The notes: generated from the letters alone by a model not told the origin. 64,000 nucleotides of DNA from Pseudoglutamicibacter cumminsii (GCF_003143995.1 NZ_QFWG01000009.1:32447-96446); one strand, 5' to 3'. Counted from the stretch's first letter, positions 9,689-19,319 are shown. A program made the numbers and translations.

Positions 9689-11004
9689 TACGCTTCCTCC
9701 CCGTTCGCGGCACCGTTCACGGCGGCTTCCAACGCTTGGTCGAGGTCCCAGATGATGTCTTCAACATCCTCAAGACCCACCGAAATACGGATCAGGTCTT
9801 CACCGATCCCGCCAGCAACGAGCTGTTCGGCGCTGAGCTGTTGGTGCGTCGTGGACGCCGGATGCAACACGAGGGTCTTCGCGTCGCCGATGTTAGCCAG
9901 GTGGCTGGCCAGCTGCAGGTTCGCGATGAACTCAGCCCCGACGTCGCGCCCACCCTTGACGCCAAAGCTGAACACGGAACCGACGCCGTTCGGCAGCAGC
10001 TGCTTGCCGCGCTCGTGGTAGGCGTGGTCTTCGAGGCCGGCGTAGGAGACCCACTCGACGCGGTCGTCGTTAGCGAGCCACTGCGCTACCTTGCGGGCGT
10101 TGGCGATGTGCGCGTCCATGCGCTGCGGCAGGGTTTCGATGCCGATGAGCAGCTGCCACGCGGACTGCGGCGCCAGGGACGCGCCGATGTCACGCAACTG
10201 TTCGTTGCGCAGCTTCGTCAGGAAACCGTACTCGCCGAAGTTGCCCCACCACGATAAGTCGCCGTAGGAAGGGACCGGTTCGGTCATGGACGGGAAGTTG
10301 CCGTTGCCCCAGTTGAAACGGCCGGATTCAACGACGACGCCGCCCAGCGTGGTTCCGTGGCCGCCCAGGAATTTGGTGGCTGAGTGGATCACGATGTCCG
10401 CGCCGTGCTCGAGCGGACGGAAAATGTACGGCGGGGTCAGGGTTGAGTCCACAACGAGCGGGATGCCGTGTTCGTGGGCGAGGGCGCCGAGGCCCTCGAT
10501 GTCGGTGATGACCCCGGACGGGTTCGCTACGACTTCGGTGTAGAGGACCTTGGTGTTCGGCTGGATCGCGGCGGCGAAATCCTCGACCTCGGTCGAGTCG
10601 ATGAACGTGGTCTCTACACCGAAGCGGCGCAGCGTGACGTCGAGCTGCGTTACGGTTCCGCCGTAGAGCTTCGAGGACGCGACCACGTGATCGCCGGCTT
10701 GGCACAGCGCGGCGAACGTGATGAACTCAGCGGCCATACCCGAGGACGTCGCAACCGCGCCGATACCGCCCTCAAGCGAAGCCACGCGCTCCTCGAACGC
10801 CGCGACCGTAGGGTTAGCGATACGCGAATACACGTTCCCGTACTTTTGCAGCGCGAACAGCGTTGCCGCATCGTCCGCGTTTTCAAACACGAACGACGTC
10901 GTGTTGTACAGCGGGACAGCACGCGAACCGTGCTCCGAATCAGGGGTGGCACCCGCGTGCAGAGCGCGGGTACGGAAACCGAATTGACGGTCGGCAGAAG
11001 ACAT
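9688..11004 (-). CDS. metY: O-acetylhomoserine aminocarboxypropyltransferase (sulfhydrylase)
   Basis: PLP enzyme of 438 residues in the Cys/Met metabolism family, making homocysteine from O-acetylhomoserine and sulfide. Visible are RALHAGATPDSEHGSRAVPLY, the PLP site around HSATKFLGGHGTTLGG (Lys Schiff base), and the C-terminal RISVGLEDVEDI. It follows a SAM riboswitch, with an AAAGGAG ribosome site 5 bases before ATG 11004, fitting feedback control by SAM. Confidence 0.95.
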   Translation of the reverse strand: MSSADRQFGFRTRALHAGATPDSEHGSRAVPLYNTTSFVFENADDAATLFALQKYGNVYSRIANPTVAAFEERVASLEGGIGAVATSSGMAAEFITFAALCQAGDHVVASSKLYGGTVTQLDVTLRRFGVETTFIDSTEVEDFAAAIQPNTKVLYTEVVANPSGVITDIEGLGALAHEHGIPLVVDSTLTPPYIFRPLEHGADIVIHSATKFLGGHGTTLGGVVVESGRFNWGNGNFPSMTEPVPSYGDLSWWGNFGEYGFLTKLRNEQLRDIGASLAPQSAWQLLIGIETLPQRMDAHIANARKVAQWLANDDRVEWVSYAGLEDHAYHERGKQLLPNGVGSVFSFGVKGGRDVGAEFIANLQLASHLANIGDAKTLVLHPASTTHQQLSAEQLVAGGIGEDLIRISVGLEDVEDIIWDLDQALEAAVNGAANGEEA

Positions 11005-11019
11005 GGAACTCCTTTAACT

Positions 11020-11118
11020 CCATCGATCCCGGCATGAGCACCATTCGCTGCAGCGGTGGCGCTGCGTCGATGGTTGCTGCGGTGTCACAGGGCCAGGTCC
11101 CTCGACCGCTCTAGATGG
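11020..11118 (-). promoter_or_regulatory. SAM riboswitch upstream of metY
   Basis: Read on the minus strand, the element runs from CCATC to GATGG (closing P1 stem) and contains CTGGCCCTGTGACACCGCAG followed by CAACC, the conserved SAM-I/SAM-IV core. The same core occurs before acs and the monooxygenase gene. It ends just before the metY ribosome site, so control is probably translational. Confidence 0.88.
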
Positions 11119-11247
11119 TCAGCCACCATTATGCGCACGCACCACAGCCAGGGCAAACGCGTATGACGTACTAAGGCGCGCAGGGAATGGTGCGGCATGG
11201 GTGGGCAGGGTCATCGCACGATGCGTGGCGCGGCTTAAGCTGGACGT

Positions 11248-11907
11248 ATGAGCACGAGCCCACTTCAGATCCCCTCGCTTGCTTTGGTCCGGCATGGCCA
11301 GACCGACTGGAATAAGGAACGCCGTTTCCAGGGGAGTAGCGAGGTGCCACTCAACGCAACCGGCATCGAACAGGCCCGCGCCGCCGCAGAAACCCTGCGA
11401 ACTGATGCCGCATCACAATGGGGTAGCCCGTGGGACGTTATCCTCACCTCCCCGCAGCTCAGAGCACGCGAAACCGCTGAGATCATCGCTGAACACCTCG
11501 GGCTTGAGGCGCCGCGCGTCGTCGCCGGGCTCAAGGAACGCTCATACGGGCCCTACGAGGGCCGCGCTTACGGCGACCTCGACAAAGAGACCTTCACCTA
11601 TCTCTTCCCGGCGCACCTACCCAACGTCGAAGAGATCGAGGCCCGCGGTAAAGAGCTCGGAATTCTCGAAGGAGTCGAATCCTCGAAAGACGCCGGCCAC
11701 CGGGCCGTAACAGCGCTCGCCGAAGCGCTCCAGGGCAACCCCGGCCAGCGCGTCATCGCCGTATCCCACGGCTCGACCACCCGTTGTCTCCTCAACACCC
11801 TGGACGAGTGGAACATCAGCAACCCGGGCCTGAGCAACTGCGACATCCGCTACCTCACCCCAGCCCAAGAAGCCCACTTGCACCACATCCGGAACGCACT
11901 GCCCTAA
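11248..11907 (+). CDS. Histidine phosphatase family protein (phosphoglycerate mutase-like)
   Basis: A 219-residue enzyme with the catalytic motif LVRHGQTDWN near the N-terminus, the second-site TSPQLRARETAEII, and the C-terminal histidine in VSHGSTTRCLL. These are the hallmarks of the broad-specificity phosphatase (CobC/GpmB) branch rather than of glycolytic mutase. The box TAAGCT lies 6 bases before ATG 11248, with no ribosome site, so a leaderless mRNA is likely. Substrate not deducible. Confidence 0.88.
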   Translation: MSTSPLQIPSLALVRHGQTDWNKERRFQGSSEVPLNATGIEQARAAAETLRTDAASQWGSPWDVILTSPQLRARETAEIIAEHLGLEAPRVVAGLKERSYGPYEGRAYGDLDKETFTYLFPAHLPNVEEIEARGKELGILEGVESSKDAGHRAVTALAEALQGNPGQRVIAVSHGSTTRCLLNTLDEWNISNPGLSNCDIRYLTPAQEAHLHHIRNALP

Positions 11908-11999
11908 CTCGGCGCTGCGTCACGGCTCGGCGCTGCGTCACGGCCACCCACTACACTGGCTGTGACGCCGTTCACGGATGCAAGCCAAGGAATTCCATC

Positions 12000-13238
12000 A
12001 TGAGCACCGCCAATTCGACTACGGCACACGAGCCGATCCCAGCAGAACTCAACGAGCAGATCGTGAGGTTGCGCCGCTATTTGCACGCGAATCCGGAGCT
12101 GGACCGGCACCTGCCAGTGACCCAAACGGCTGTGCTGGATGCGCTCGAGGGCACCGAGGGGATCGAGCTTCATACCGGGAAGGCCCAGTCTTCTGTGACG
12201 GCAGTCCTGCGCGGCGCCGCGCCGTTGCCTGAAGGCACGCGCCGCCCCGTGGTTCTGCTTCGTGGTGACATGGATGCGCTACCTGTCACGGAAGAAACCG
12301 GGCTCGAATATTCGCCGACCGAAGTCGGGAAAATGCACGCGTGCGGCCACGACATGCACACCGCGGGCCTCGTGGGTGCCCTGCTGTACCTTGCGCAACG
12401 TCGCGAGGAACTCACCGCCGATGTTGTGGGCATGTTCCAGCCGGCCGAAGAAACCGCTGGCGGCGCCAAAATCATGATCGAAGAAGGCCTGCTCGAAGCC
12501 GCGGGCCAGCCGGTCGATGAAGCGTACGCGATCCACGTGTACGCCGACCGCTACCCACACGGAACGTTCGTCTCCAAGCCGGGAACCATCCAATCCGGAT
12601 GCGATGACCTCGTCATCACGGTCCATGGCAAAGGCGGCCACGGCTCTGCCCCGCACCAAGCCGCGGACCCGGTGCCAGTCGCGGCAGAGATCGTCCTTGG
12701 CCTGCAGACCATGGTGACCCGCCAGTTCGACGCGTTCGACCCCGTCGTCGTGACGGTTGGGTCGATCAAGGCGGGCTCAGCCGCGAACATCATCCCGTCC
12801 ACCGCGACTATCGAAGTCACGCTGCGTTCCTTCAGCCCCGCCTCGCGCGAAAAGCTCGTGCCGGCGGTCAAGCAAGTCGCGAAGGGCATCGCGGAAGCGC
12901 ACGGTATGAGCGCAAGCTACAGCGTCGAATGCGACTTCCCGGTGACGGTCAACTCCGCCGCACACGTCGACTACGTCGCGGAGACCGCGCGTGACCTGTT
13001 CGGGGAGCACGCCTACCGGGAGCTTCCGCGTACCGAAGCCGGATCGGAAGATTTCTCCGAAGTGCTTGAGCGCGTTCCGGGTGCCTACATCTTCCTGGGT
13101 GCTGTGACCCAAGGCGAAGACCCCACTAAGGTGCCGGGCAACCACTCGCCGCACGCGATCTTTGACGACCGCGTGCTCGGCCGCGGAGCGCGGCTCTTCG
13201 CGGAGCTCGCGCTACGCCGCGGGCCCGTCGCGCAGTAG
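12000..13238 (+). CDS. M20 family metallopeptidase / amidohydrolase
   Basis: About 412 residues, of the M20D group (IAA-amino acid hydrolase, hippurate hydrolase, N-acyl amino acid amidohydrolase). Metal-binding marks are RGDMDALPVTEETGLEY, MHACGHDMHTAGLVGA, MFQPAEETAGGAKIMIEEG and the late GSEDFSEV. The start ATG at 12000 has AAGGA 8 bases upstream; the longer frame from 11784 overlaps the phosphatase gene and is rejected. It probably cleaves an acyl or aminoacyl amide in the cytosol. Confidence 0.9.
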   Translation: MSTANSTTAHEPIPAELNEQIVRLRRYLHANPELDRHLPVTQTAVLDALEGTEGIELHTGKAQSSVTAVLRGAAPLPEGTRRPVVLLRGDMDALPVTEETGLEYSPTEVGKMHACGHDMHTAGLVGALLYLAQRREELTADVVGMFQPAEETAGGAKIMIEEGLLEAAGQPVDEAYAIHVYADRYPHGTFVSKPGTIQSGCDDLVITVHGKGGHGSAPHQAADPVPVAAEIVLGLQTMVTRQFDAFDPVVVTVGSIKAGSAANIIPSTATIEVTLRSFSPASREKLVPAVKQVAKGIAEAHGMSASYSVECDFPVTVNSAAHVDYVAETARDLFGEHAYRELPRTEAGSEDFSEVLERVPGAYIFLGAVTQGEDPTKVPGNHSPHAIFDDRVLGRGARLFAELALRRGPVAQ

Positions 13239-13328
13239 CAACAAGACGTAGCAACGAACGACCAGCCCGCGGCGGTCGGGTCTGCGATGTGCGGGTCCAC
13301 GGCCCTGATGAGCCGCGGACGCGAACAT

Positions 13329-14267
13329 CTAGTAGTGGTAGGTGTCCGATGGGGCCGGGGCCGGATCGGATGCCTTCCGCCAGTGCACGTTGTAGGCCTG
13401 CGCAAGCTCCAGGATCTTGTTCGCGCGGGAAAGGCGCGGAAGGTCGGAGCCGTTGCGGATTTCGCCGCCGTCTTCCTCGAATTCCGCGAGGAACTCGTGC
13501 GCCCACGCAACGTCCTCGCCGGAAGGAGAGAGGCCCTCGTTGATGGTTGCGGTCTGCTCCGGAACCAGGCACAGCTTGCCGGTCATGCCGAAGTCGGTCG
13601 TGACCGCGGCGGCTTCGGCGAGCTTGAGACCCGTCGTCCCCACGGTCGGGCCGTCGATTGGGCCAGGCAGGCCGGTCGCTCGGGGCGCGATCGTGAACTG
13701 CGAACGCGCATAAGCGAGCGCCATCGGGCCGTCACCCATACCGGTATCGCGCCGGAAGTCGCCGATCCCGAACGCCAAACGGTACGTACCCTTCGCCGCG
13801 GCGATCGAATCAATACGCTGCAAGCCACGCGCCGTCTCAACCAAAGCAACCACAGGGATCCCCGGGAGCCGACGTGCGGTCTCGTTGACGTGGTCGGTCG
13901 ATTCAACCATCGCAAGGATCACGCCCGCTAGGCCGCCCTCAGCCACAGGGCCGCCCACGGCGGCCGGCAGCGTGCGAGTTAGAGCCTCAACATCGCCTTC
14001 CCAGTACTTGGTCGCATAGCCGTTCATGCGCACCCAAGCCGTGTGGCCCGTCGTCAGCCATTCGACCGCGGCTTCACGGGCGGCAACCTTATCCTTGGGA
14101 GCGACGGCGTCTTCGATGTCCAAAACCACCACATCGGCGGCGGATTCTTCAGCCTCAGCGAAGCGATCAGGGTGCGCAGCGTTCGTCAAAAGCCACGAAC
14201 GAGCGAGGTCCGGGCCGATCTTCTGACCAGCGGCGGTAGGGATCTGTGCAGGGAAAATAGGAGCCAT
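13329..14267 (-). CDS. HpcH/HpaI aldolase family lyase (CitE-like)
   Basis: A 312-residue (beta/alpha)8 lyase resembling citrate lyase beta, malyl-CoA or citramalyl-CoA lyases. The segment RSWLLTNAAHPDRFAEAEES and VVVLDIEDAVAPKDKVAARE hold the Mg/substrate Asp-Glu residues; ALVETARGLQRIDSIA and GIGDFRRDTG follow. No alpha or gamma citrate lyase subunits are near, so this is a stand-alone CoA-ester lyase. It is 9 bases behind the amino acid permease gene and must be in its operon. Confidence 0.83.
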   Translation of the reverse strand: MAPIFPAQIPTAAGQKIGPDLARSWLLTNAAHPDRFAEAEESAADVVVLDIEDAVAPKDKVAAREAAVEWLTTGHTAWVRMNGYATKYWEGDVEALTRTLPAAVGGPVAEGGLAGVILAMVESTDHVNETARRLPGIPVVALVETARGLQRIDSIAAAKGTYRLAFGIGDFRRDTGMGDGPMALAYARSQFTIAPRATGLPGPIDGPTVGTTGLKLAEAAAVTTDFGMTGKLCLVPEQTATINEGLSPSGEDVAWAHEFLAEFEEDGGEIRNGSDLPRLSRANKILELAQAYNVHWRKASDPAPAPSDTYHY

Positions 14268-14276
14268 GACCTCACG

Positions 14277-15728
14277 TTACTGAGTCTGGCGCTTCTTAAC
14301 CCACGTTGTGACAACATATATCGCCGAAATCAACGCAATCCACACAGCGCCCGCGATGAGCGAGACCCGCGTACCTGGGAACCACGCCATCAAACCGATC
14401 ACCAGAACCAAGAACGAGCCCGCGAAAATTGGGGTGATCGGCCACAACGGAACCGGGAACTCAAGCTCTTCCTTAGGGACGCCCTCGCGGCGCAGTTTGA
14501 TGCGCATCGCGGTGTGGGAGAGCAGAACCATGCACCACAGCCACGTGATCGCGAACGCACCAACCGAAGCGACGACCGCGAAAGCCGACTCCGGCATCAA
14601 GAAGTTCAACACCACGCCTACGGTCAGCGCGCCCATCATGAGCAGCGCCGCAGCCCACGGAACGCCCTTACCCGTGGTCCGTGTGAACGCTCGTGGCGAT
14701 TGCCCCAAGTGAGCCATACCGAACAACATACGGCCGGCACCATACGAGTTCGCGTTGATCGCGGAGATCGCGGCCGTGAGCACCACAACGTTCAAGATGT
14801 GCTGAGCCGCCGGGATGCCCAGGGTCGCGAAAATCTGTACGAACGGGGAGGTGTCCGAGCTCATGTGGTTCCACGGAACCAGCGTCATGATGACGCCCAA
14901 AGCTAGAACGTAGAACAGCAGAATGCGGATCGGCACGGAGTTCACAGCGCGGGGGATCGCGGTGTGCGGATCATTGGCTTCACCCGCGGTCACGGCGATG
15001 GTCTCAATGCCACCGAAACTGAACACGACCATCGTGAGGCACGCCAAAATACCCATCACGCCGTTAGGTGCCAAGCCGCCGTGATCGAAGAGGTTATGCA
15101 GGCCCGGGGTGGCCTCGCCCGGCACGCTCATGCCGAAGATCAGGATCGCGATGCCGCCGAGGATCATCGCGATAACGGCGCCGACCTTGATGATCGACAT
15201 CCAGAACTCCATCTCACCGAACACCTTGACGTGCCGGGTGTTGATGCCCGCGATCAGCAACACGACCGCCGCAACCCAGATCCATTGCGGCGCGTTAGGG
15301 AACCACAACCCCATATAGACGGACACCGCGGTAACGTCCGCGATGGAGACGACGAGCATGCAGAACACGTACGTCCAGCCGGTCGTGAAGCCCAGATACC
15401 GTCCGAGGTACCGGGTCGCGTAGTCAGAAAACGCGCCGGCGACGGGGTTGCGCACCGCCATCTCACCCAAGGCGCGCATCACGATGAACACCGCGGCACC
15501 TGCCACGATGTAGGCGAGCAGAACGATGGGGCCAGCGGCCTTGATGGCGTCCGCTGACCCATAGAACAGCCCGGTTCCGATCGCGGAACCGAGCGCCATG
15601 AACTGGATGTGGCGCCCGGTCAGCCCTTTGGAGAGGGAAGTTTGCGCGGTCTGGTGGCCAACCTGAGGTGAAGCGTCGGTCTCTGACGACGTGTCTCTGC
15701 TAAAAGCCGTGTCTTTGCTAGAACGCAT
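14277..15728 (-). CDS. Amino acid permease (APC superfamily, AAT family)
   Basis: A 483-residue, 12-helix permease. LTGRHIQFMALGSAIGTGLFYGSADAIKAAGP at its N-terminus and the run GGIETIAVTAGEANDP in the middle are typical of the amino acid transporter family (GabP, AnsP, AroP, LysP types). The box TAGTCT lies 6 bases before ATG 15728, so the mRNA may be leaderless; the N-terminal 30 residues are variable, Ser-rich and cytosolic. The CitE-like lyase follows in the same operon. Substrate unknown. Confidence 0.9.
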   Translation of the reverse strand: MRSSKDTAFSRDTSSETDASPQVGHQTAQTSLSKGLTGRHIQFMALGSAIGTGLFYGSADAIKAAGPIVLLAYIVAGAAVFIVMRALGEMAVRNPVAGAFSDYATRYLGRYLGFTTGWTYVFCMLVVSIADVTAVSVYMGLWFPNAPQWIWVAAVVLLIAGINTRHVKVFGEMEFWMSIIKVGAVIAMILGGIAILIFGMSVPGEATPGLHNLFDHGGLAPNGVMGILACLTMVVFSFGGIETIAVTAGEANDPHTAIPRAVNSVPIRILLFYVLALGVIMTLVPWNHMSSDTSPFVQIFATLGIPAAQHILNVVVLTAAISAINANSYGAGRMLFGMAHLGQSPRAFTRTTGKGVPWAAALLMMGALTVGVVLNFLMPESAFAVVASVGAFAITWLWCMVLLSHTAMRIKLRREGVPKEELEFPVPLWPITPIFAGSFLVLVIGLMAWFPGTRVSLIAGAVWIALISAIYVVTTWVKKRQTQ

Positions 15729-15877
15729 GCATCGAGACTAGGACGAACAGTGATCCAATGCACATTCACGTGAGGGCTTCTGTCGGCCTTCCGTCGAAGC
15801 TTGGACGAACTGATCTCAAATCAGCTCAAAGCGCGCATTTTCTCCGGTGCGGATTGAGTTATACGTGCCGAGGCCAG

Positions 15878-17887
15878 CTAACCCCGCGCGGCCGCCAGCA
15901 CGTCCGGGATGCATTCTTCGTTGCGCAGGCTCGTGGTGTCGCCGAGCTGTTCTCCGGTGCAGGCCTGGGTCAGGATGCGCCGCATGATCTTGCCTGAACG
16001 GGTTTTCGGTACGTCGGGCACGAGGATGATGCGGGCCGGCTTAGCGATGGGGCCAATCTCCTTGGTTACGGTGTCGCGCAGTCGCTGCGTGAACTCCGCG
16101 ATCGCTTCCGGGTCAGCCTCAGCGCCCAGCAGGCTCTGATCTCCGGGGACCACGAATGCGACGGCCGCGTGGCCGGTTTTCGCATCCGGTACGGGGCACA
16201 CGCCGGCCTCCACGACGCCGGCATCGGTCACGAGTGCGGACTCGATTTCGATGGTCGAGAGCCGGTGACCAGAGATGTTGATGACGTCGTCGGTGCGTCC
16301 GAGGATCCAGGTGTCGCCGTCGGCATCGATTTTCGCGCCGTCGCCTGCGGTGAACCAACCGTATTCGGCGTAGGCCTTCCAGTAGGAGGTGTACCAGCGT
16401 TCCGGATTGCCCCACACGGTGCGCGCCATGGATGGCGGGAACTGGGTGAGCACGATGTTGCCTTGGGTTCCGGCCGGGGTTGGATTGCCTTGGTCGTCGA
16501 CGACCGCGGTTGCGACTCCTGGCATGTCGCGTCCTACGCTGCCGGGCTTAACGGTGGCTGCGTCAGGCCGTGGTGTGAGGACTGTGGAGCCGGTTTCTGA
16601 TTGCCACCACGTGTCGACCATGCTGATGCCCCGCTCAGGCTCCCCGATTTCGGGGTTGGCGGGCTGGTAGGTGTCGCGGCCGATCTGTTGGCGCAGCCAG
16701 CGGGCGGCCTCAGGGTTGACGGCCTCGCCCACTGTTCCGCCGAGGCGGATGCTCGAGAGGTCGTATTCGGCCGGGATTCCGTCAGGGAACCATCCCATGA
16801 GTGACCGCACGAGGGTTGGCGCGGTGTAGTAGGAGGTCACGCCGTAGCGTTGGATGACCTCGAAGTGCCGGCCAGGGTGTGGCACGTTCGGCACACCTTC
16901 GTAGATAACCTGCGTCGCGCCGGCCCCGAGTGGCCCATAGATTTCGTAGGTGTGGGCGGTGACCCACGCGAGGTCTGCGGTGCACCAGTGCACGTCGTTG
17001 TCGCGCTGTTCCGGGTCCGGGTGGGCGAAAATCTGGTTGTAGGTGGCCACTGCTCCGGTGAGGTAGCCGCCGGTCGTGTGCACGAGGCCTTTCGGTTTCC
17101 CTGTGGTTCCGGAGGTGTACATGATGAACAGCGGGTTTTCCGCATCGAACGCTTCCGCTGTGTGCTCCCGGGGCTGGCGTGGCACGATTTCGTCCCACCA
17201 GATGTCGCGGCCTTCGGTCCACGGGATGTCGCGGTGGCCGGTGCGGTCGATCACGAGCACGTGCTGAAGCTGATTGTCGCCGGACGCGGCTTCGTCCGCG
17301 ATGTCTTTGACGGGCACGGCTTTGCCGCGGCGGTATTGGCCGTCGCTCGTGACGAGCAGTTTGGCGCGGGTGTCTTCGATGCGGAAACGCAGTGCTTCCG
17401 CGCTGAATCCGCCGAAAACGAGCGAATGCACGGCGCCGATGCGTGCGCAAGCAAGCGTGATGACGATGGTCTCGACGAGCACCGGAAGGTAGACCACGAC
17501 GCGGTCGCCGCGGCCGATGCCAAGTTCCGTGAGCGCGTGGGCGGCCTGGGAGATTTCCTCGGTGAGTTCGCGGTAGGTCACGGTGCGGCGGTCGCCCGGC
17601 TCGCCTTCGAAGTAGAGCGCGACCTTGTCCCCGCTGCCGGCGGCAACGTGGCGGTCCGCGCAGTTGACGGCGGCGTTGAGGGTGCCTCCCGCGAACCAGG
17701 TTTGCTGGAGCCCTTCCTGAGTTTCAGGGTTGGGCGGGGTCAGCGTGTGCACGGTGTCCCACGGGGTCTCCCACGTGAGCTGGGCGGCCTGTTCCGCCCA
17801 GTACGCCTGATGCTCTGCGGGGCTGAGCTGTGCACCTGCGTCCTGTGCGGTGCTAGCTTGATGCGCGGATGTTGACGTCAAAGTCAT
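15878..17887 (-). CDS. acs: Acetate-CoA ligase (acetyl-CoA synthetase)
   Basis: A 669-residue AMP-forming ligase that converts acetate, ATP and CoA to acetyl-CoA. Seen are YTSGTTGKPKG (P-loop), WCTADLAWVTAHTYEIYGPL, WWQSETGS, YGWFTAGDGAKIDADGDTW, GRTDDVINISGHRLS and, near the end, PKTRSGKIMRR, whose Lys is the acetylation site removed by Sir2-type deacylases. A SAM riboswitch lies directly upstream and its P1 3' strand overlaps the GGAG ribosome site, so expression should fall when SAM is high. Confidence 0.96.
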   Translation of the reverse strand: MTLTSTSAHQASTAQDAGAQLSPAEHQAYWAEQAAQLTWETPWDTVHTLTPPNPETQEGLQQTWFAGGTLNAAVNCADRHVAAGSGDKVALYFEGEPGDRRTVTYRELTEEISQAAHALTELGIGRGDRVVVYLPVLVETIVITLACARIGAVHSLVFGGFSAEALRFRIEDTRAKLLVTSDGQYRRGKAVPVKDIADEAASGDNQLQHVLVIDRTGHRDIPWTEGRDIWWDEIVPRQPREHTAEAFDAENPLFIMYTSGTTGKPKGLVHTTGGYLTGAVATYNQIFAHPDPEQRDNDVHWCTADLAWVTAHTYEIYGPLGAGATQVIYEGVPNVPHPGRHFEVIQRYGVTSYYTAPTLVRSLMGWFPDGIPAEYDLSSIRLGGTVGEAVNPEAARWLRQQIGRDTYQPANPEIGEPERGISMVDTWWQSETGSTVLTPRPDAATVKPGSVGRDMPGVATAVVDDQGNPTPAGTQGNIVLTQFPPSMARTVWGNPERWYTSYWKAYAEYGWFTAGDGAKIDADGDTWILGRTDDVINISGHRLSTIEIESALVTDAGVVEAGVCPVPDAKTGHAAVAFVVPGDQSLLGAEADPEAIAEFTQRLRDTVTKEIGPIAKPARIILVPDVPKTRSGKIMRRILTQACTGEQLGDTTSLRNEECIPDVLAAARG

Positions 17888-17898
17888 GCTGTGTCACT

Positions 17899-17988
17899 CC
17901 ATCGATCCTGGCGTGAGCACCATGCCCGGCGTAACCGGGGTGGTTGCTGCGGCGTCGTAGAGCCAGATCTCTCAGCCGCTCTGGATGG
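17899..17988 (-). promoter_or_regulatory. SAM riboswitch upstream of acs
   Basis: On the minus strand the region contains AGAGCGG, then CTGGCTCTACGACGCCGCAG followed by CAACC, and is closed by CCATC/GATGG, the same architecture as the metY element. The GATGGAG at its 3' end serves as both P1 strand and ribosome site, 9 bases before the acs ATG. Confidence 0.85.
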
Positions 17989-18102
17989 TTGTGGTGTCCA
18001 TGGTGGGTGACGAAGGCGGCCTCACGCAAATCACGTGGGCGTGTGTGTCATGTTGCTCAACATGCGAAACGTAGCGAAAGCGTCCGATGCGGTGGTTGCG
18101 TT

Positions 18103-19041
18103 TCAGCGGTTGTTACGGGATTGCCGCAGCCGCCACTTAGGTGCCGCACCTTCTGTGCGCGCTTGTGAACGCTGGGCTCGCATGTGATGGACGCGCCGCG
18201 CCTGTGCACGGCGCTGCTGATCTGCCCGCGGCCGAGGCTGGTTCTGAGTGACAGAGCCGCTGGTTTCCCGCTGAGTGACCACCGCATCGGAAGCGGAATC
18301 TGTGGTGCCGTCCGTGCGGGACCCAGCCGCCGCATCGACCACGGGGATCGCGCCAGTGGACGGGTTCGCGCTGCGGGCCTCACGCCGCAGGATCGACGGG
18401 ATGCGTCGCCGCGGCAAACGGATCTCCGCCGGGCCGGGGAGATACAGGTTGTACTTCTGGGCGAGAATCACGAGGATCGCGACGCTGAACATCGCAACGA
18501 ACATGCCCCAATCGGGGAGCTTGACGTAGAAAAACACGAGCATCTGCACGGAACCGAACAGCGAGGCCGTCGCGTACAGCGGGGAGCGCCTGAACACGGT
18601 CGGCACCTGACCGACCATGAAGTCACGGATCATGCCGCCACCCACAGCAGTCATGACACCCAACAGAAGTGAGGGCAACCAGTCCAAGCCAGCAGCGAGA
18701 GCCTTCAGAGTTCCGGTAGCCGACCATGCACCCAACGCGAGACCATCCAAGACAGTGAGCACGCGCGTCGTCCAATTGCCGTTGAGCGGCATGAGGAACG
18801 CGATAAACGCGCCCAGGATCGCGGCCGGCAGATACCACGGGTTGGTGGTTGCGACGGGTGGGCCCTGGTCGATCATGAGGTCGCGGACAATACCGCCGCC
18901 GAGCGCGGTGACGATCGCCATGACAACGAAGCCGACGGGGTCGAAGTTCATGCGCCGAGCGATCACGCCGCCCATGATCCCGTTGGTGACAAGCGCGATG
19001 ATATCGACGGTCAAAAACACTTCTGGCCGTGCAAATTCCAC
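18103..19041 (-). CDS. Trimeric intracellular cation (TRIC) channel family protein
   Basis: A 312-residue membrane protein of the UPF0126/YadS (TRIC) family. The duplicated three-helix unit shows its two glycine-rich motifs, ALGGGIVRDLMID and AVGGGMIRDFMVG. Bacterial TRIC proteins form homotrimeric K+/Na+ channels. The C-terminal 100 residues are hydrophilic and Arg-rich (RRRIPSILRREARS and onward) and extend beyond the usual length near 210, so this tail is an unusual cytosolic addition. The start is GTG. Confidence 0.85.
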   Translation of the reverse strand: MEFARPEVFLTVDIIALVTNGIMGGVIARRMNFDPVGFVVMAIVTALGGGIVRDLMIDQGPPVATTNPWYLPAAILGAFIAFLMPLNGNWTTRVLTVLDGLALGAWSATGTLKALAAGLDWLPSLLLGVMTAVGGGMIRDFMVGQVPTVFRRSPLYATASLFGSVQMLVFFYVKLPDWGMFVAMFSVAILVILAQKYNLYLPGPAEIRLPRRRIPSILRREARSANPSTGAIPVVDAAAGSRTDGTTDSASDAVVTQRETSGSVTQNQPRPRADQQRRAQARRVHHMRAQRSQARTEGAAPKWRLRQSRNNR

Positions 19042-19211
19042 GTCGCTGTAGCCCTTTCGCTTGCAGAAACCCGTGTTCTGAGATGCTGCTATTCCTCCGC
19101 AAGTGTAGTGCTTGATGATCCCAGTATTGACCGGTGGGTGGCGTCATTTAACGTCATCGAAAACCTCGATTTGCGTGAGGTGCCAGGTGTGGCTTTATGC
19201 TGAATCCGTAT

Positions 19212-19319
19212 CCATCCAGAGCGGCCGAGAGATCTGGCTCGTTGACGCCGCAGCAACCATCCCGGTGGGTTCCCTAGTGGGAATCGTGAGGGAAAGGTGC
19301 TCCCGCCAGAAGACGATGG
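19212..19319 (+). promoter_or_regulatory. SAM riboswitch upstream of the monooxygenase gene
   Basis: AGAGCGGCCGAGAG, CTGGCTCGTTGACGCCGCAG followed by CAACC, and a closing CCATC (19212-19216)/GATGG (19315-19319) stem match the metY and acs elements. A small hairpin GCAGC-loop-GCTGC (19321-19338) lies between it and the ribosome site. Confidence 0.88.
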
